Origin: Planctomycetota bacterium
GTDB taxonomy: Bacteria; Planctomycetota; Planctomycetia; Pirellulales; UBA1268
NCBI GenBank assembly: GCA_003669605.1
Contig: QWOP01000018.1
Location: 52,462-116,461 of the forward strand
Direction: 5' to 3'
DNA: 64,000 nucleotides
Within the stretch, counting starts at the first letter, position 1; each line of letters opens with the position of its first letter. The notes under the pieces are model-generated. The model worked only from the letters and a program-made list of their open reading frames with translations, was not told the DNA's origin and ran no database searches. The translations under genes were made by a program, and so were the position numbers. Shown in pieces: positions 16,418 through 24,372 of this stretch.

Positions 16418-19042
16418 TCAGCGATCGGCGTACACCCTGGTGATCTCCTCCTTGGTGATCGGCGCCGGTTGCTCGTCGCTGGTCAGTTGCACCTGGACGC
16501 GCTGGTCCCCTTCGCGGCGGCCCCGGACGCGGATCCGGTAGAGCGCCTCCTCGGAGGGCGCCAACTTCGCCAGCGGTTCGAAGGAGACCGTCAGATTGTT
16601 GACCCGGTGTGGAGAGGGGCCACTGGCGTCGACTGGCTCCATGTCGCCGAGCAGTGTGGCGACGACTCGGACGCCGCTGGCGGGCTTCGTTCCCTGATTG
16701 CCGACGCGGATCAGGTATTCGCTGACTCCGCCGACCTCGATCGGGTCTTCGCTGTCGGCGACGTCGAAGGTCAGTGCAGCCAGCCCCTCGACCTCGACGG
16801 TGTGGGCCACCTGATCGGAGAGCCCGGCGGCTGTGCGTGCCGCCACGACGATCTTTTGAGCGCCCAGGGCGATCGGCATCACCACCATCTCCACCTCGCC
16901 GGTCTCTGCGGCGGGCAACTCCTCAAGGCTCCACAGGACGCGATGGGTGCGTTCCTCGTAGTAGCCGGCATTGTTGGCACGGACAAACTTCATCCCTGGC
17001 GGCAACTGAGCGGCGAGCTCTACGCCGACGGCCGGCGCCGTACCGGCATTGGTCATCGAGAGCACACAGGTGGCCGGTCGTTGCAGGTAGCGGCGCAGGG
17101 GCATCTGGACGGCGAGATCGAGCGTGGGGGCGGTAATCGCCACCTTTACCGTCGCCTCGACCTCGATCTGCCCGTCGGCACGGGCCATGAGGCGGAGGTC
17201 GTGGACGCCGGGGCCGGTACTGGCGAGTACCAGGTCGATCGTCCGGGACTCCCCCGGCGGCAACGACCCAACATCGAATTCGAGTTCGCGGCCGGCCCGG
17301 TGGACCAGGCCCTCTGGCACGATGCCCTCAAGGACCACTCCGGTCGCCGCGCCGCTGCCCGGATTGGAGACGGTGATCGTCATCCGGGAGTCGCGTCCCA
17401 CCAGAACTGGTGCCGGAACCTCGGCGGAAATCTCCAGCGCCGGTCGCGTGGCCCGTGATCGCACCGACGCATCAGCGCGGAAACTGACGCTCGCCACGCT
17501 CCCCACATCGCCTTCGGTTGTCGGCATCAGATCGAGTGCTACGCGCGCCTGTCCGCCGGGGGGCAGGCTGCCCAGGAGCCACACTAATTCGCCCGTGGCG
17601 GCTTGGCCCGGAGGAGCGCCGGTCGGCGTGGCTGGGGGAGTGGTGGCCACCAGCGACGTTCCAAAGGGAACTGTGTCGCGGAGGACGACATCGTTGGCCA
17701 CGGCGCTGCCGACATTGCGGACGAGGATTTCGAAGCGGGCCGTCTTCCCCACCTGAATCTCGCGTGGGCCCCGTTTCTCCACGGCCAGTTGCGGAGTCTG
17801 CACCCCTTCCAATTGCATGGCACCGGGCCGGCCTTGAGCCGAGGACACAAGCCGAGTGGAAGTGGGGAACGAGTCAGGATTGCCAGGACCTGTGGTGGGG
17901 CCGATAGCGGGCGCGGCAGCGAATGGCATGCCGGAGGTGGCCTGCAACGGAGGCTGATTGGGAAGCGCGTGAACAGGGATCGGCGCCTCGGGATCGTGAT
18001 CGAAACCGGAGTCGGTAAAGCCGCTGGCCCGGGAGTGCGGCGCAGCGCGGGCTGCCGGCATCATTCGGCCGGTTGTTGGAGGCGGGCCGGTGGGAGCGGC
18101 GGCGGCGTACGGATGCACGGGGGAGGGAGCAAGGCGGGCAGCAGGCGGCACTGGAAGGGGGGTGGCCTGCGGAGCGGCGGCCGGTAAGGGGGTGGCAAGG
18201 GGTGGGAAAGGGACCGGACTGCCGGCGTCGAGATCGCCCGGATCCTCGGGGAGCGGTTCGGTGTCGTCTGTGCCCGATTCCAGAAGATTCCCTGTACTGT
18301 CAGGGAGCGGCTCGTCGGCGGGGGGAGCAGTCAGTTCAGAATCGTTGGCGGCGGAGTCTGCAGGGAGGGGGGCGAAGTCAGTGTCTGCCAGATCGTCCCC
18401 CGCGGGCAATGCATCCAGGGCTCCATCGAGCGCTTTGTCGTCCGCTCGCCCGGAGCGGATGGGGTTGCGCCCCCTTGGCGGAGTTGCGGGGTCGTCGATC
18501 ATCTCGCTGTTTGGGGAGTCGTTCTCTTGGTCGGCAGGCAGTGGATCGAGCGGTCCTTGTTCCTCCGTTGGCGAATCCAACGGTTCCACAGCCATCGCGG
18601 GCATGACTCCAGAGGGGAATGGGCGCCTGCTCACCACCGGCTCAGGAGGAGTGCCGGCATTGCCTCCGAATCCTCCCCTGCCGGCGTAGCGGCTGGCACC
18701 CAGGCTCGCGGCGGCAAGGGGCTGGTTTGAAAGGCCGCTGTCTGCTGATGGGAGGACGTTTGTGGCAATGTCCGCAGGGAAGACGGCCGGTTCGAATGTC
18801 GAGCGAGTTCCGGTATCGCTTGTGGGGTCGATGGCCGACCCATTGCCCGGCGCGGGCTGGGTAGCGAGGACGGCATTGGTATCCGTGGCGCGGGGCACCC
18901 GCCGGAGCATTCCACTGGCCATCAGTCCTCCCCACACCAGGCCGAAGCCAGCGCAGGCACAGCCGCAGGCGGTAAGGATGAAGCGCAGGTTGGCGGCCCG
19001 CGGCGAGATGACGAACTCCTGACGGGAGGGGCGTGTGGACAT
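16418..19042 (-). CDS. DUF11 / conserved-repeat-domain membrane-anchored protein
   Basis: 874 residues from ATG 19042 (MSTRPSRQEFVISPRAANL); the longer frame to 19147 runs into ftr and looks artificial. A single hydrophobic segment (about residues 17-45) is followed by about 350 residues rich in Pro, Ala and Asp. At least three DUF11-type Ig-like repeats follow: 'ARFEILVRNVGSAVANDVVLRDTVPFGTSLV', 'SRMTITVSNPGSGAATGVVLEGIVPEGLVH' and 'CVLSMTNAGTAPAVGVELAAQLPPGMKFV'. A fourth-like block is 'EYLIRVGNQGTKPASGVRVVATL'. Such proteins are thought to be surface or cell-envelope proteins; no enzymatic residue is evident. Length and architecture are common in planctomycetes. Confidence 0.82.
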   Translation of the reverse strand: MSTRPSRQEFVISPRAANLRFILTACGCACAGFGLVWGGLMASGMLRRVPRATDTNAVLATQPAPGNGSAIDPTSDTGTRSTFEPAVFPADIATNVLPSADSGLSNQPLAAASLGASRYAGRGGFGGNAGTPPEPVVSRRPFPSGVMPAMAVEPLDSPTEEQGPLDPLPADQENDSPNSEMIDDPATPPRGRNPIRSGRADDKALDGALDALPAGDDLADTDFAPLPADSAANDSELTAPPADEPLPDSTGNLLESGTDDTEPLPEDPGDLDAGSPVPFPPLATPLPAAAPQATPLPVPPAARLAPSPVHPYAAAAPTGPPPTTGRMMPAARAAPHSRASGFTDSGFDHDPEAPIPVHALPNQPPLQATSGMPFAAAPAIGPTTGPGNPDSFPTSTRLVSSAQGRPGAMQLEGVQTPQLAVEKRGPREIQVGKTARFEILVRNVGSAVANDVVLRDTVPFGTSLVATTPPATPTGAPPGQAATGELVWLLGSLPPGGQARVALDLMPTTEGDVGSVASVSFRADASVRSRATRPALEISAEVPAPVLVGRDSRMTITVSNPGSGAATGVVLEGIVPEGLVHRAGRELEFDVGSLPPGESRTIDLVLASTGPGVHDLRLMARADGQIEVEATVKVAITAPTLDLAVQMPLRRYLQRPATCVLSMTNAGTAPAVGVELAAQLPPGMKFVRANNAGYYEERTHRVLWSLEELPAAETGEVEMVVMPIALGAQKIVVAARTAAGLSDQVAHTVEVEGLAALTFDVADSEDPIEVGGVSEYLIRVGNQGTKPASGVRVVATLLGDMEPVDASGPSPHRVNNLTVSFEPLAKLAPSEEALYRIRVRGRREGDQRVQVQLTSDEQPAPITKEEITRVYADR

Positions 19043-19143
19043 CGCTGGGGCCTCTGCATGGACGGCGTCGGAGCACCGGTTGCGCCGGGCGCGGAACGGG
19101 ACGGGGGAGGGGGAATACCACAACCGGCCGGCGGCGGAGAAGA

Positions 19144-20097
19144 TCAACCGGCGATCAAAGGGCGGAGATGGAAGTGGAACTTGCCCAGCTTGCCACCGTA
19201 GTTGCCGGCCGAGATCGCCAGCAGTTCTGGCCCGGCGGCCGCCTGCATGGCGGCTGCCATCGCCGCCGCCACGCGTTCCTCGTCGCTGCCATCGATGACG
19301 ATTTCCACGGCGCAGGCCGTACCGCTGACGAGTTCCGACTCGACGCGGCCGATGAGGCCGGGGCAGAAAGCCTCGTTGGTAGAGCCCCGCAAGCCCTGGT
19401 AGCGGGACCCCACCTTGCTCCCCGACCGTACCGCTCCCCCGGGAAACGGGGCGATCACCCCCGGCAGGGCCTCGATCGCTCCCACAGCCCGGCGCACGGC
19501 TGCCAGCGTCCCCGCGAGCGATCCGCCTTGGAGGATGATGTTGCCACCGCCGACACCCTTGGCGATGCCGCAGGTCTCTTCGACGAGGAATTCCCCATCC
19601 ATCACCGGCACCCGCCAGTACCGACGGCCGTCGATGACTTTCGATTTCTCGAAACCATCGCCAAAAAAGCGGACGTGGCTGCCGAGCGGGGCGCGTTCCT
19701 CGGCCTCAGGGAGGCCGTCAAAGACGCTGGCCGTCGGACAGGTGAGGAGGCACTGAGCGGTGCGGTTGCCGATCGCTTTTGCCAGGCCTTCAGCGGCGAA
19801 AGAGAAGGCGAGAACTGCCGCCCCCGGACGGCCGTCGGGCGACGAGGCGGGGGGGATTTTGGCCTCGATGCCGACCTCGGCATCGCATCCCAGGACGCTC
19901 GTGCCGTAGCCGCATGCCGCCCGCAGGGCCGCTTCCAGCCAGTGGAAATCGTGGGCGGTGACGATCAGCCTGGCGTACCGGAGGCGGAAAGCCTCGGCGA
20001 AGGTGTCGACGATCAGAGTGGGGCCGATCCGCACGTCCGCTCCCAAAGAAAGATGTTCCGCCGCGGATTCAGGTTTGCCAGCCGGTGCAGTTGGCAT
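19144..20097 (-). CDS. ftr: Formylmethanofuran-tetrahydromethanopterin formyltransferase
   Basis: 317 residues, close to archaeal and methylotroph Ftr (about 297-310). Recognisable blocks are 'GADVRIGPTLIVDTFAEAFRLRYARLIVTA', 'ASVFDGLPEAEERAPLGSHVRFFGDGFEKSKVIDGRRYWRVPVMDGEF', 'GVGGGNIILQGGSLAGTLAAVRRAVGAI', 'PFPGGAVRSGSKVGSRYQGLRGSTNEAFCP' and 'LAISAGNYGGKLGKFHFHLRPL'. It transfers the formyl group between H4MPT and methanofuran in the C1 branch known from Planctomycetes and methylotrophs. No other methanopterin-pathway gene is visible in the window. It is divergently arranged with the gene at 20180; the 82 bp between must hold both promoters. Confidence 0.95.
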   Translation of the reverse strand: MPTAPAGKPESAAEHLSLGADVRIGPTLIVDTFAEAFRLRYARLIVTAHDFHWLEAALRAACGYGTSVLGCDAEVGIEAKIPPASSPDGRPGAAVLAFSFAAEGLAKAIGNRTAQCLLTCPTASVFDGLPEAEERAPLGSHVRFFGDGFEKSKVIDGRRYWRVPVMDGEFLVEETCGIAKGVGGGNIILQGGSLAGTLAAVRRAVGAIEALPGVIAPFPGGAVRSGSKVGSRYQGLRGSTNEAFCPGLIGRVESELVSGTACAVEIVIDGSDEERVAAAMAAAMQAAAGPELLAISAGNYGGKLGKFHFHLRPLIAG

Positions 20098-20179
20098 ATC
20101 CTACGGCGGTGAGGGGTGGGGAGTCACCGTTGATTTACACCCCCTCCGCAGCCTCAAGCCGGCTCTCGCGAAAGGACCA

Positions 20180-22615
20180 ATGATGGCCCGCAACAACATC
20201 TTCAGCATTCGCCTGACCTCTCGGTCGCTCCCCCGCCGCCAGTTTGCCGCTGCGCTGCTCGCCGGCTTGGCGCTGGCCGCTGGCGGCCAGGCTCGGGGAG
20301 CCGACATCCTCGACGGGGGTGTGTCGATGATTCCCAAGGATGCGGCCTTCGTGTCGGCCACCCTGCGGCTCGAGGAGCAACTCGATTTGCTTCTCAAGAG
20401 CAACGCCGTGGCCACGCTGCGGAAATTGCCTGCCGTCATCCAGGCCCTCGAACAACTCGAGGAGCAGAAATCGCAGCCCGGTAGTCCGCTGTCGATGCTC
20501 AGTACCTACCTGGAACTTCCGGAGAACCAGCAGGCAGTGGAACTCCTCCGCGACATGGTCTCCACCGATACATTCCTCTATGGCGAGCCGTCGTGCATCA
20601 CTTTCCTGGAGCTCATTCAGAAAGTGCAGCAGGCCCAAAATGCTGCCAACATCCTGCAGATGACGCGCGGCCCGGAGCACATTCGGATCGACCTGGAGAA
20701 CCCTGCGCTCAACAGTCTCGATGCTGAGGAGATGGACGACGACGATGATGATGAGGACGATGACGATGATGACAATTCCTCGGTGAACCGCGGCCAGTCG
20801 ATCGTCCCGGTGGCGAGGCAGGTCCTTGAGGCAGAGGAGTTTGAGCTCAACGTCGAGTCTGGGGGCGAGCAGTTCGCGGCCCGGATGGTGCTGCAGGCAC
20901 TGGCCGACAACGCCGACAAGATCGTCATCCCCGATCTCGTCTGGGGCTTCAAGACAGGCAAGGTCGAGGCCGCAAACTCGCAGGTGAAGCGGGTGGAGGT
21001 GCTTCTCAAACTCGTCACGCAGACCAATCCCGACCTGGCCAACGCCCTCTCCCGCAAGAAGCTCCCCAGCGGCGATGTGATGACGTTCACGATCGACGGC
21101 GCGATGGTTCCCTGGGACTCACTTCTCCGCAGTCAGGAGGGGATCGACGAGGACGACCTGGAGAAGGTCCGCGATCGGCTCCAGGGGATCGACATCGTGA
21201 TCGCGTTGGGGGTGGTGGGAGACCGTGTCATTCTCTCGATCGGCGATTCAGCCGATCACCTCGAGAAACTGGCCTCTCCAGCGGGGAGCCAGGACGGGCT
21301 GGTGATGACCAAGCCCTTCGAGCCGCTCCGCGAGCACAAAGACAAGCGGATCACCGCCATCACGTACATGAGCGAGGCGCTGGCCAGGGCGGTCGCCCCT
21401 TCGGCAGCCGACATCGAGCAACTCGCCGACCTGACCGATTCGATCGCCGACTCCGCGGGGCTTTCGGAAGGGGCCGCCCGTGAAGCCCGCGAGGCATTGG
21501 AGAAGGTGGCCACCGGCTACAAGAAGCGCTTGCCAGTCCCTGGGGCAACGATGGGCTACTCCTACCTCTCGACCGATGGCTACGAGGGCTACTCCTGGGA
21601 TTGGTCGAAGAACACAATTCTGGACGGCTCCCGGCGGCTCGGTCTGCTGGAGCATGCCGGTGGCGCGCCGCTGGCCTCGCTGGTGATGCGGACGAAGACC
21701 GATCCCGAGCAGTTCGACGACCTGGTCTCCTGGGGGCGGATGGCGTGGACCTTCTTCCAGCGGAACATGCTTCCGAAGGTGGACGCAGATGACAGGGAGC
21801 GGATGGAACACTACACCGAGCGGCTCTCACCCCTCGCCGAGCGGTTGGTGAGTAGCCTGCGAACAAAGCTCCTCCCGGCCCTCGCCGACGGCCAGATCGG
21901 CTTCGTGATCGATGCCAAGAGCAAGGCCCGGAGGCTGCAACGCGACCTGCCAGAATCGGCCGAGCCCTTGCCGCTTCTGGAGCCGGCGGTGGCGTTGAAA
22001 CTCGACGACCCGAAACTCTTCCGCGAAGGGATGAACGAACTCTTCGCCCTCGCCGACGATCTCGTCGACGAACTGCGGGGCCTCAATCCGGGATCGGTGC
22101 CGGAGGGCTATCAGGTGCCTGCCCCGGAAAAATCGAAGGTCGAAGGGGGAACGCTGTGGAGTTTCCCGCTGGCCAGCACCGGGATCGACGAGCAGATTCA
22201 ACCGGTGATCGGGATCGGCGACGACGCCGTCGTCTTTAGCCTTGTCCCCAAGCAGGCCGGGCGGATGCTGTCGAAGTCGAGACTCGAAACCGGTTCGCAG
22301 CTCTCCAGGTTTGAGGAGCCTCTGGCGGCGGCGGCCGCCCTCGACTTCGCAGGCTTGATAGACGCCCTTCAGCCCTGGGTGAACTACGGGGTGCGGGTCG
22401 GTGTCCTCCAGCAGCAAAACGGGTTTGTCGATCGAGCGACCGAGATCGGTCCTGATGGTGACACGGATCAGACCCGCGAGTTACTGAAAACAACTGGCGT
22501 GATCTTGGAGGCGATGAAGTCGCTGCGGGTCGCCGTGGCCGAGACATCGACGCGGCCCGATGCCACCGTGACCCATTGGCGGAACGTGATCCGGGACATG
22601 CCAGCCAGCCGCTGA
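20180..22615 (+). CDS. Large secreted planctomycete protein of unknown function
   Basis: About 811 residues from ATG 20180 or 20183; longer starts run into the divergent ftr gene. There is a Tat-like or Sec signal (SLPRRQFAAALLAGLALAAGGQARGA, cleavage about residue 37). A highly acidic run of Asp/Glu (about residues 183-197) lies between two folded-looking regions. No motif I know was found. Repeated wording such as 'AVALKLDDPKLFREGMNELFALADDLVDEL' and 'VVFSLVPKQAGRML' resembles planctomycete hypothetical proteins that compute a per-residue score-like fold. The strong terminator at 22676-22716 follows, so it is probably a single-gene unit. Confidence 0.75.
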   Translation: MMARNNIFSIRLTSRSLPRRQFAAALLAGLALAAGGQARGADILDGGVSMIPKDAAFVSATLRLEEQLDLLLKSNAVATLRKLPAVIQALEQLEEQKSQPGSPLSMLSTYLELPENQQAVELLRDMVSTDTFLYGEPSCITFLELIQKVQQAQNAANILQMTRGPEHIRIDLENPALNSLDAEEMDDDDDDEDDDDDDNSSVNRGQSIVPVARQVLEAEEFELNVESGGEQFAARMVLQALADNADKIVIPDLVWGFKTGKVEAANSQVKRVEVLLKLVTQTNPDLANALSRKKLPSGDVMTFTIDGAMVPWDSLLRSQEGIDEDDLEKVRDRLQGIDIVIALGVVGDRVILSIGDSADHLEKLASPAGSQDGLVMTKPFEPLREHKDKRITAITYMSEALARAVAPSAADIEQLADLTDSIADSAGLSEGAAREAREALEKVATGYKKRLPVPGATMGYSYLSTDGYEGYSWDWSKNTILDGSRRLGLLEHAGGAPLASLVMRTKTDPEQFDDLVSWGRMAWTFFQRNMLPKVDADDRERMEHYTERLSPLAERLVSSLRTKLLPALADGQIGFVIDAKSKARRLQRDLPESAEPLPLLEPAVALKLDDPKLFREGMNELFALADDLVDELRGLNPGSVPEGYQVPAPEKSKVEGGTLWSFPLASTGIDEQIQPVIGIGDDAVVFSLVPKQAGRMLSKSRLETGSQLSRFEEPLAAAAALDFAGLIDALQPWVNYGVRVGVLQQQNGFVDRATEIGPDGDTDQTRELLKTTGVILEAMKSLRVAVAETSTRPDATVTHWRNVIRDMPASR

Positions 22616-22675
22616 CAGATTCTGTCGGCCAAACAGGGATCCTCGCCACCGCCTCCTGTCGCGGTTCAAATCATT

Positions 22676-22716
22676 GCCCTGCAACGACTTCGGGTCGTTG
22701 CAGGGCTTCTTTTTTG
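22676..22716 (+). terminator. Rho-independent terminator
   Basis: GCCCTGCAACGAC pairs with GTCGTTGCAGGGC (13 bp) around a TTCGG loop. The stem is followed by a T-rich stretch (TTCTTTTTT). It separates the secreted protein gene from the DUF1501 cluster. Confidence 0.95.
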
Positions 22717-22837
22717 CGTTTCAGACAGTTTTGGCAGGGCTCCATTGGAGGGGGGGAGTCGCTCGACATCCACTCATAAAGGTGTAACACTTCTACAAGG
22801 TCGATCCGCCTCGCAGTTCCGCAGGAGTGAGTCTGCC

Positions 22838-24145
22838 ATGAAGTGCAATGGAAACGAACTATCCCGCCGTGGATTCCTCTCGGTCGGGACGGTGGGGGGC
22901 CTGGGGCTTTCCCTCGGCGACTACTTCCGGATGCAGAGTGCCCGAGGCGACATCAAGAATTACGCCAGCCACGAAGGCACGGCGAAGTCGGTGATCTATA
23001 TCTTCCTCCCGGGCGGCATGGCGCATCAGGAGACGTTTGACCCCAAGCCTTTCGCCCCGGTTGAGTACCGCGGTCCGCTGGGAAGCATCGACACCAACGT
23101 GTCTGGAGTTCGGGTCGGTGAACTGCTTCCCAACACGGCAAAGATCGCCGACAAGATCGCCATCTGCCGCTCGATGACCCACGGCGAGGCGGCCCACGAG
23201 CGTGGGACCCACAACATGTTCACTGGGTACAGGCCCAGCCCGGCCCTGCAATACCCGAGCATGGGATCGGTCGTGGCCCATGAATTCGGCCCCCGCAACA
23301 ATCTCCCCCCCTACGTCTGCATTCCCGGGCAGCCCAACGAATTCGCCGGCACCGGCTATCTCAGTTCGTCCTATGCCGGATTCAGCCTGGGGAGCGACCC
23401 CGCCGACGGCAATTTCCAGGTCAAGGACTTGAGCCTTCCGGGGGGCGTCGATGAGCCGCGCTTCGACAAGCGGCGGCGGATGCTGGACGTGGTCAACGAT
23501 CATTTCCGGGAGAAAGAAAAGAGCGACTCCCTCGACGCTCTCGATACCTTCTACGACCGAGCCTACAGCCTGATCAGCTCCGAGAAGGCCCGTCAGGCCT
23601 TCGACATGACCAAGGAAACCGACGCGATCAAAGACGAATATGGCCGCAACCAGGCGGGGATGCGGATGCTCCTGGCCCGTCGGTTGGTCGAGAGTGGCGT
23701 GCGGTTTGTGACGCTGACCTACGGCGGTTGGGACATGCACGACAATATCGCCGGGTCGATGAAGGGCCAGCTTCCCGCCTTCGACCAAGGGTTTGCGGCA
23801 CTGATCCGCGACCTTGACCAGCGCGGCCTGCTCGACTCGACGCTGGTCTGTGTCGGTTCTGAGTTCGGACGGACACCGAAGATCAACGCCACTGCCGGCC
23901 GCGATCACTGGCCGAAGGTGTACAGCGTCGTCATGGCCGGCGGCGGATTGAAGAAGGGCATCGTCTACGGTTCGAGCAATGCCACAGCCAGTGAGCCCGA
24001 GGACGATCCGCTCACCGTTGAGGATTGGGCGACCACGATCTACGACCGGCTGGGGATCGTGGCCGACAAGGAGTTGATGGCACCTGGTGATCGTCCCATC
24101 GAGATTGTCGATGGTGGCAAGGTGCGCAAGGAACTTCTTGCCTGA
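22838..24145 (+). CDS. DUF1501 domain Tat-exported protein
   Basis: 435 residues from ATG 22838, with GCAGGAG about 10 bases upstream; the earlier in-frame start is in the untranslated leader. The N-terminus carries a Tat motif (ELSRRGFLSVGTVGGLGLSLGDY). DUF1501 features follow: 'SVIYIFLPGGMAHQETFDPKP', 'ICRSMTHGEAAHERGTHNMFTGY', 'RFVTLTYGGWDMHDNI' and 'VGSEFGRTPKINATAGRDHWPKVYS'. The family is alkaline-phosphatase-superfamily-like and is expanded in Planctomycetes, always next to DUF1549/DUF1553 cytochrome proteins. It starts a four-gene run (PPC protein, DUF1549/1553, cytochrome-WD40). Confidence 0.92.
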   Translation: MKCNGNELSRRGFLSVGTVGGLGLSLGDYFRMQSARGDIKNYASHEGTAKSVIYIFLPGGMAHQETFDPKPFAPVEYRGPLGSIDTNVSGVRVGELLPNTAKIADKIAICRSMTHGEAAHERGTHNMFTGYRPSPALQYPSMGSVVAHEFGPRNNLPPYVCIPGQPNEFAGTGYLSSSYAGFSLGSDPADGNFQVKDLSLPGGVDEPRFDKRRRMLDVVNDHFREKEKSDSLDALDTFYDRAYSLISSEKARQAFDMTKETDAIKDEYGRNQAGMRMLLARRLVESGVRFVTLTYGGWDMHDNIAGSMKGQLPAFDQGFAALIRDLDQRGLLDSTLVCVGSEFGRTPKINATAGRDHWPKVYSVVMAGGGLKKGIVYGSSNATASEPEDDPLTVEDWATTIYDRLGIVADKELMAPGDRPIEIVDGGKVRKELLA

Positions 24146-24372
24146 TATCGCGGCCGACCCTCCGTTGATCCGTGGTGGCCCTGGGCTGGCACTGCGGATG
24201 GCGATGGGGCCTGTTCCCAGATTCCCACCTCCAGGAGCGAAGGAAGTCCGCAAGGTCTTCCCGGATGTTCATGCTTGCGGGCTCAAGTCGCGTTGACGGG
24301 GTTGGGGTTCGGTGGTCACGCAATGTGGTCGCGAGTTGCTCCTCCCCGCAGTGCGGAGCCATCCTCCGGACG

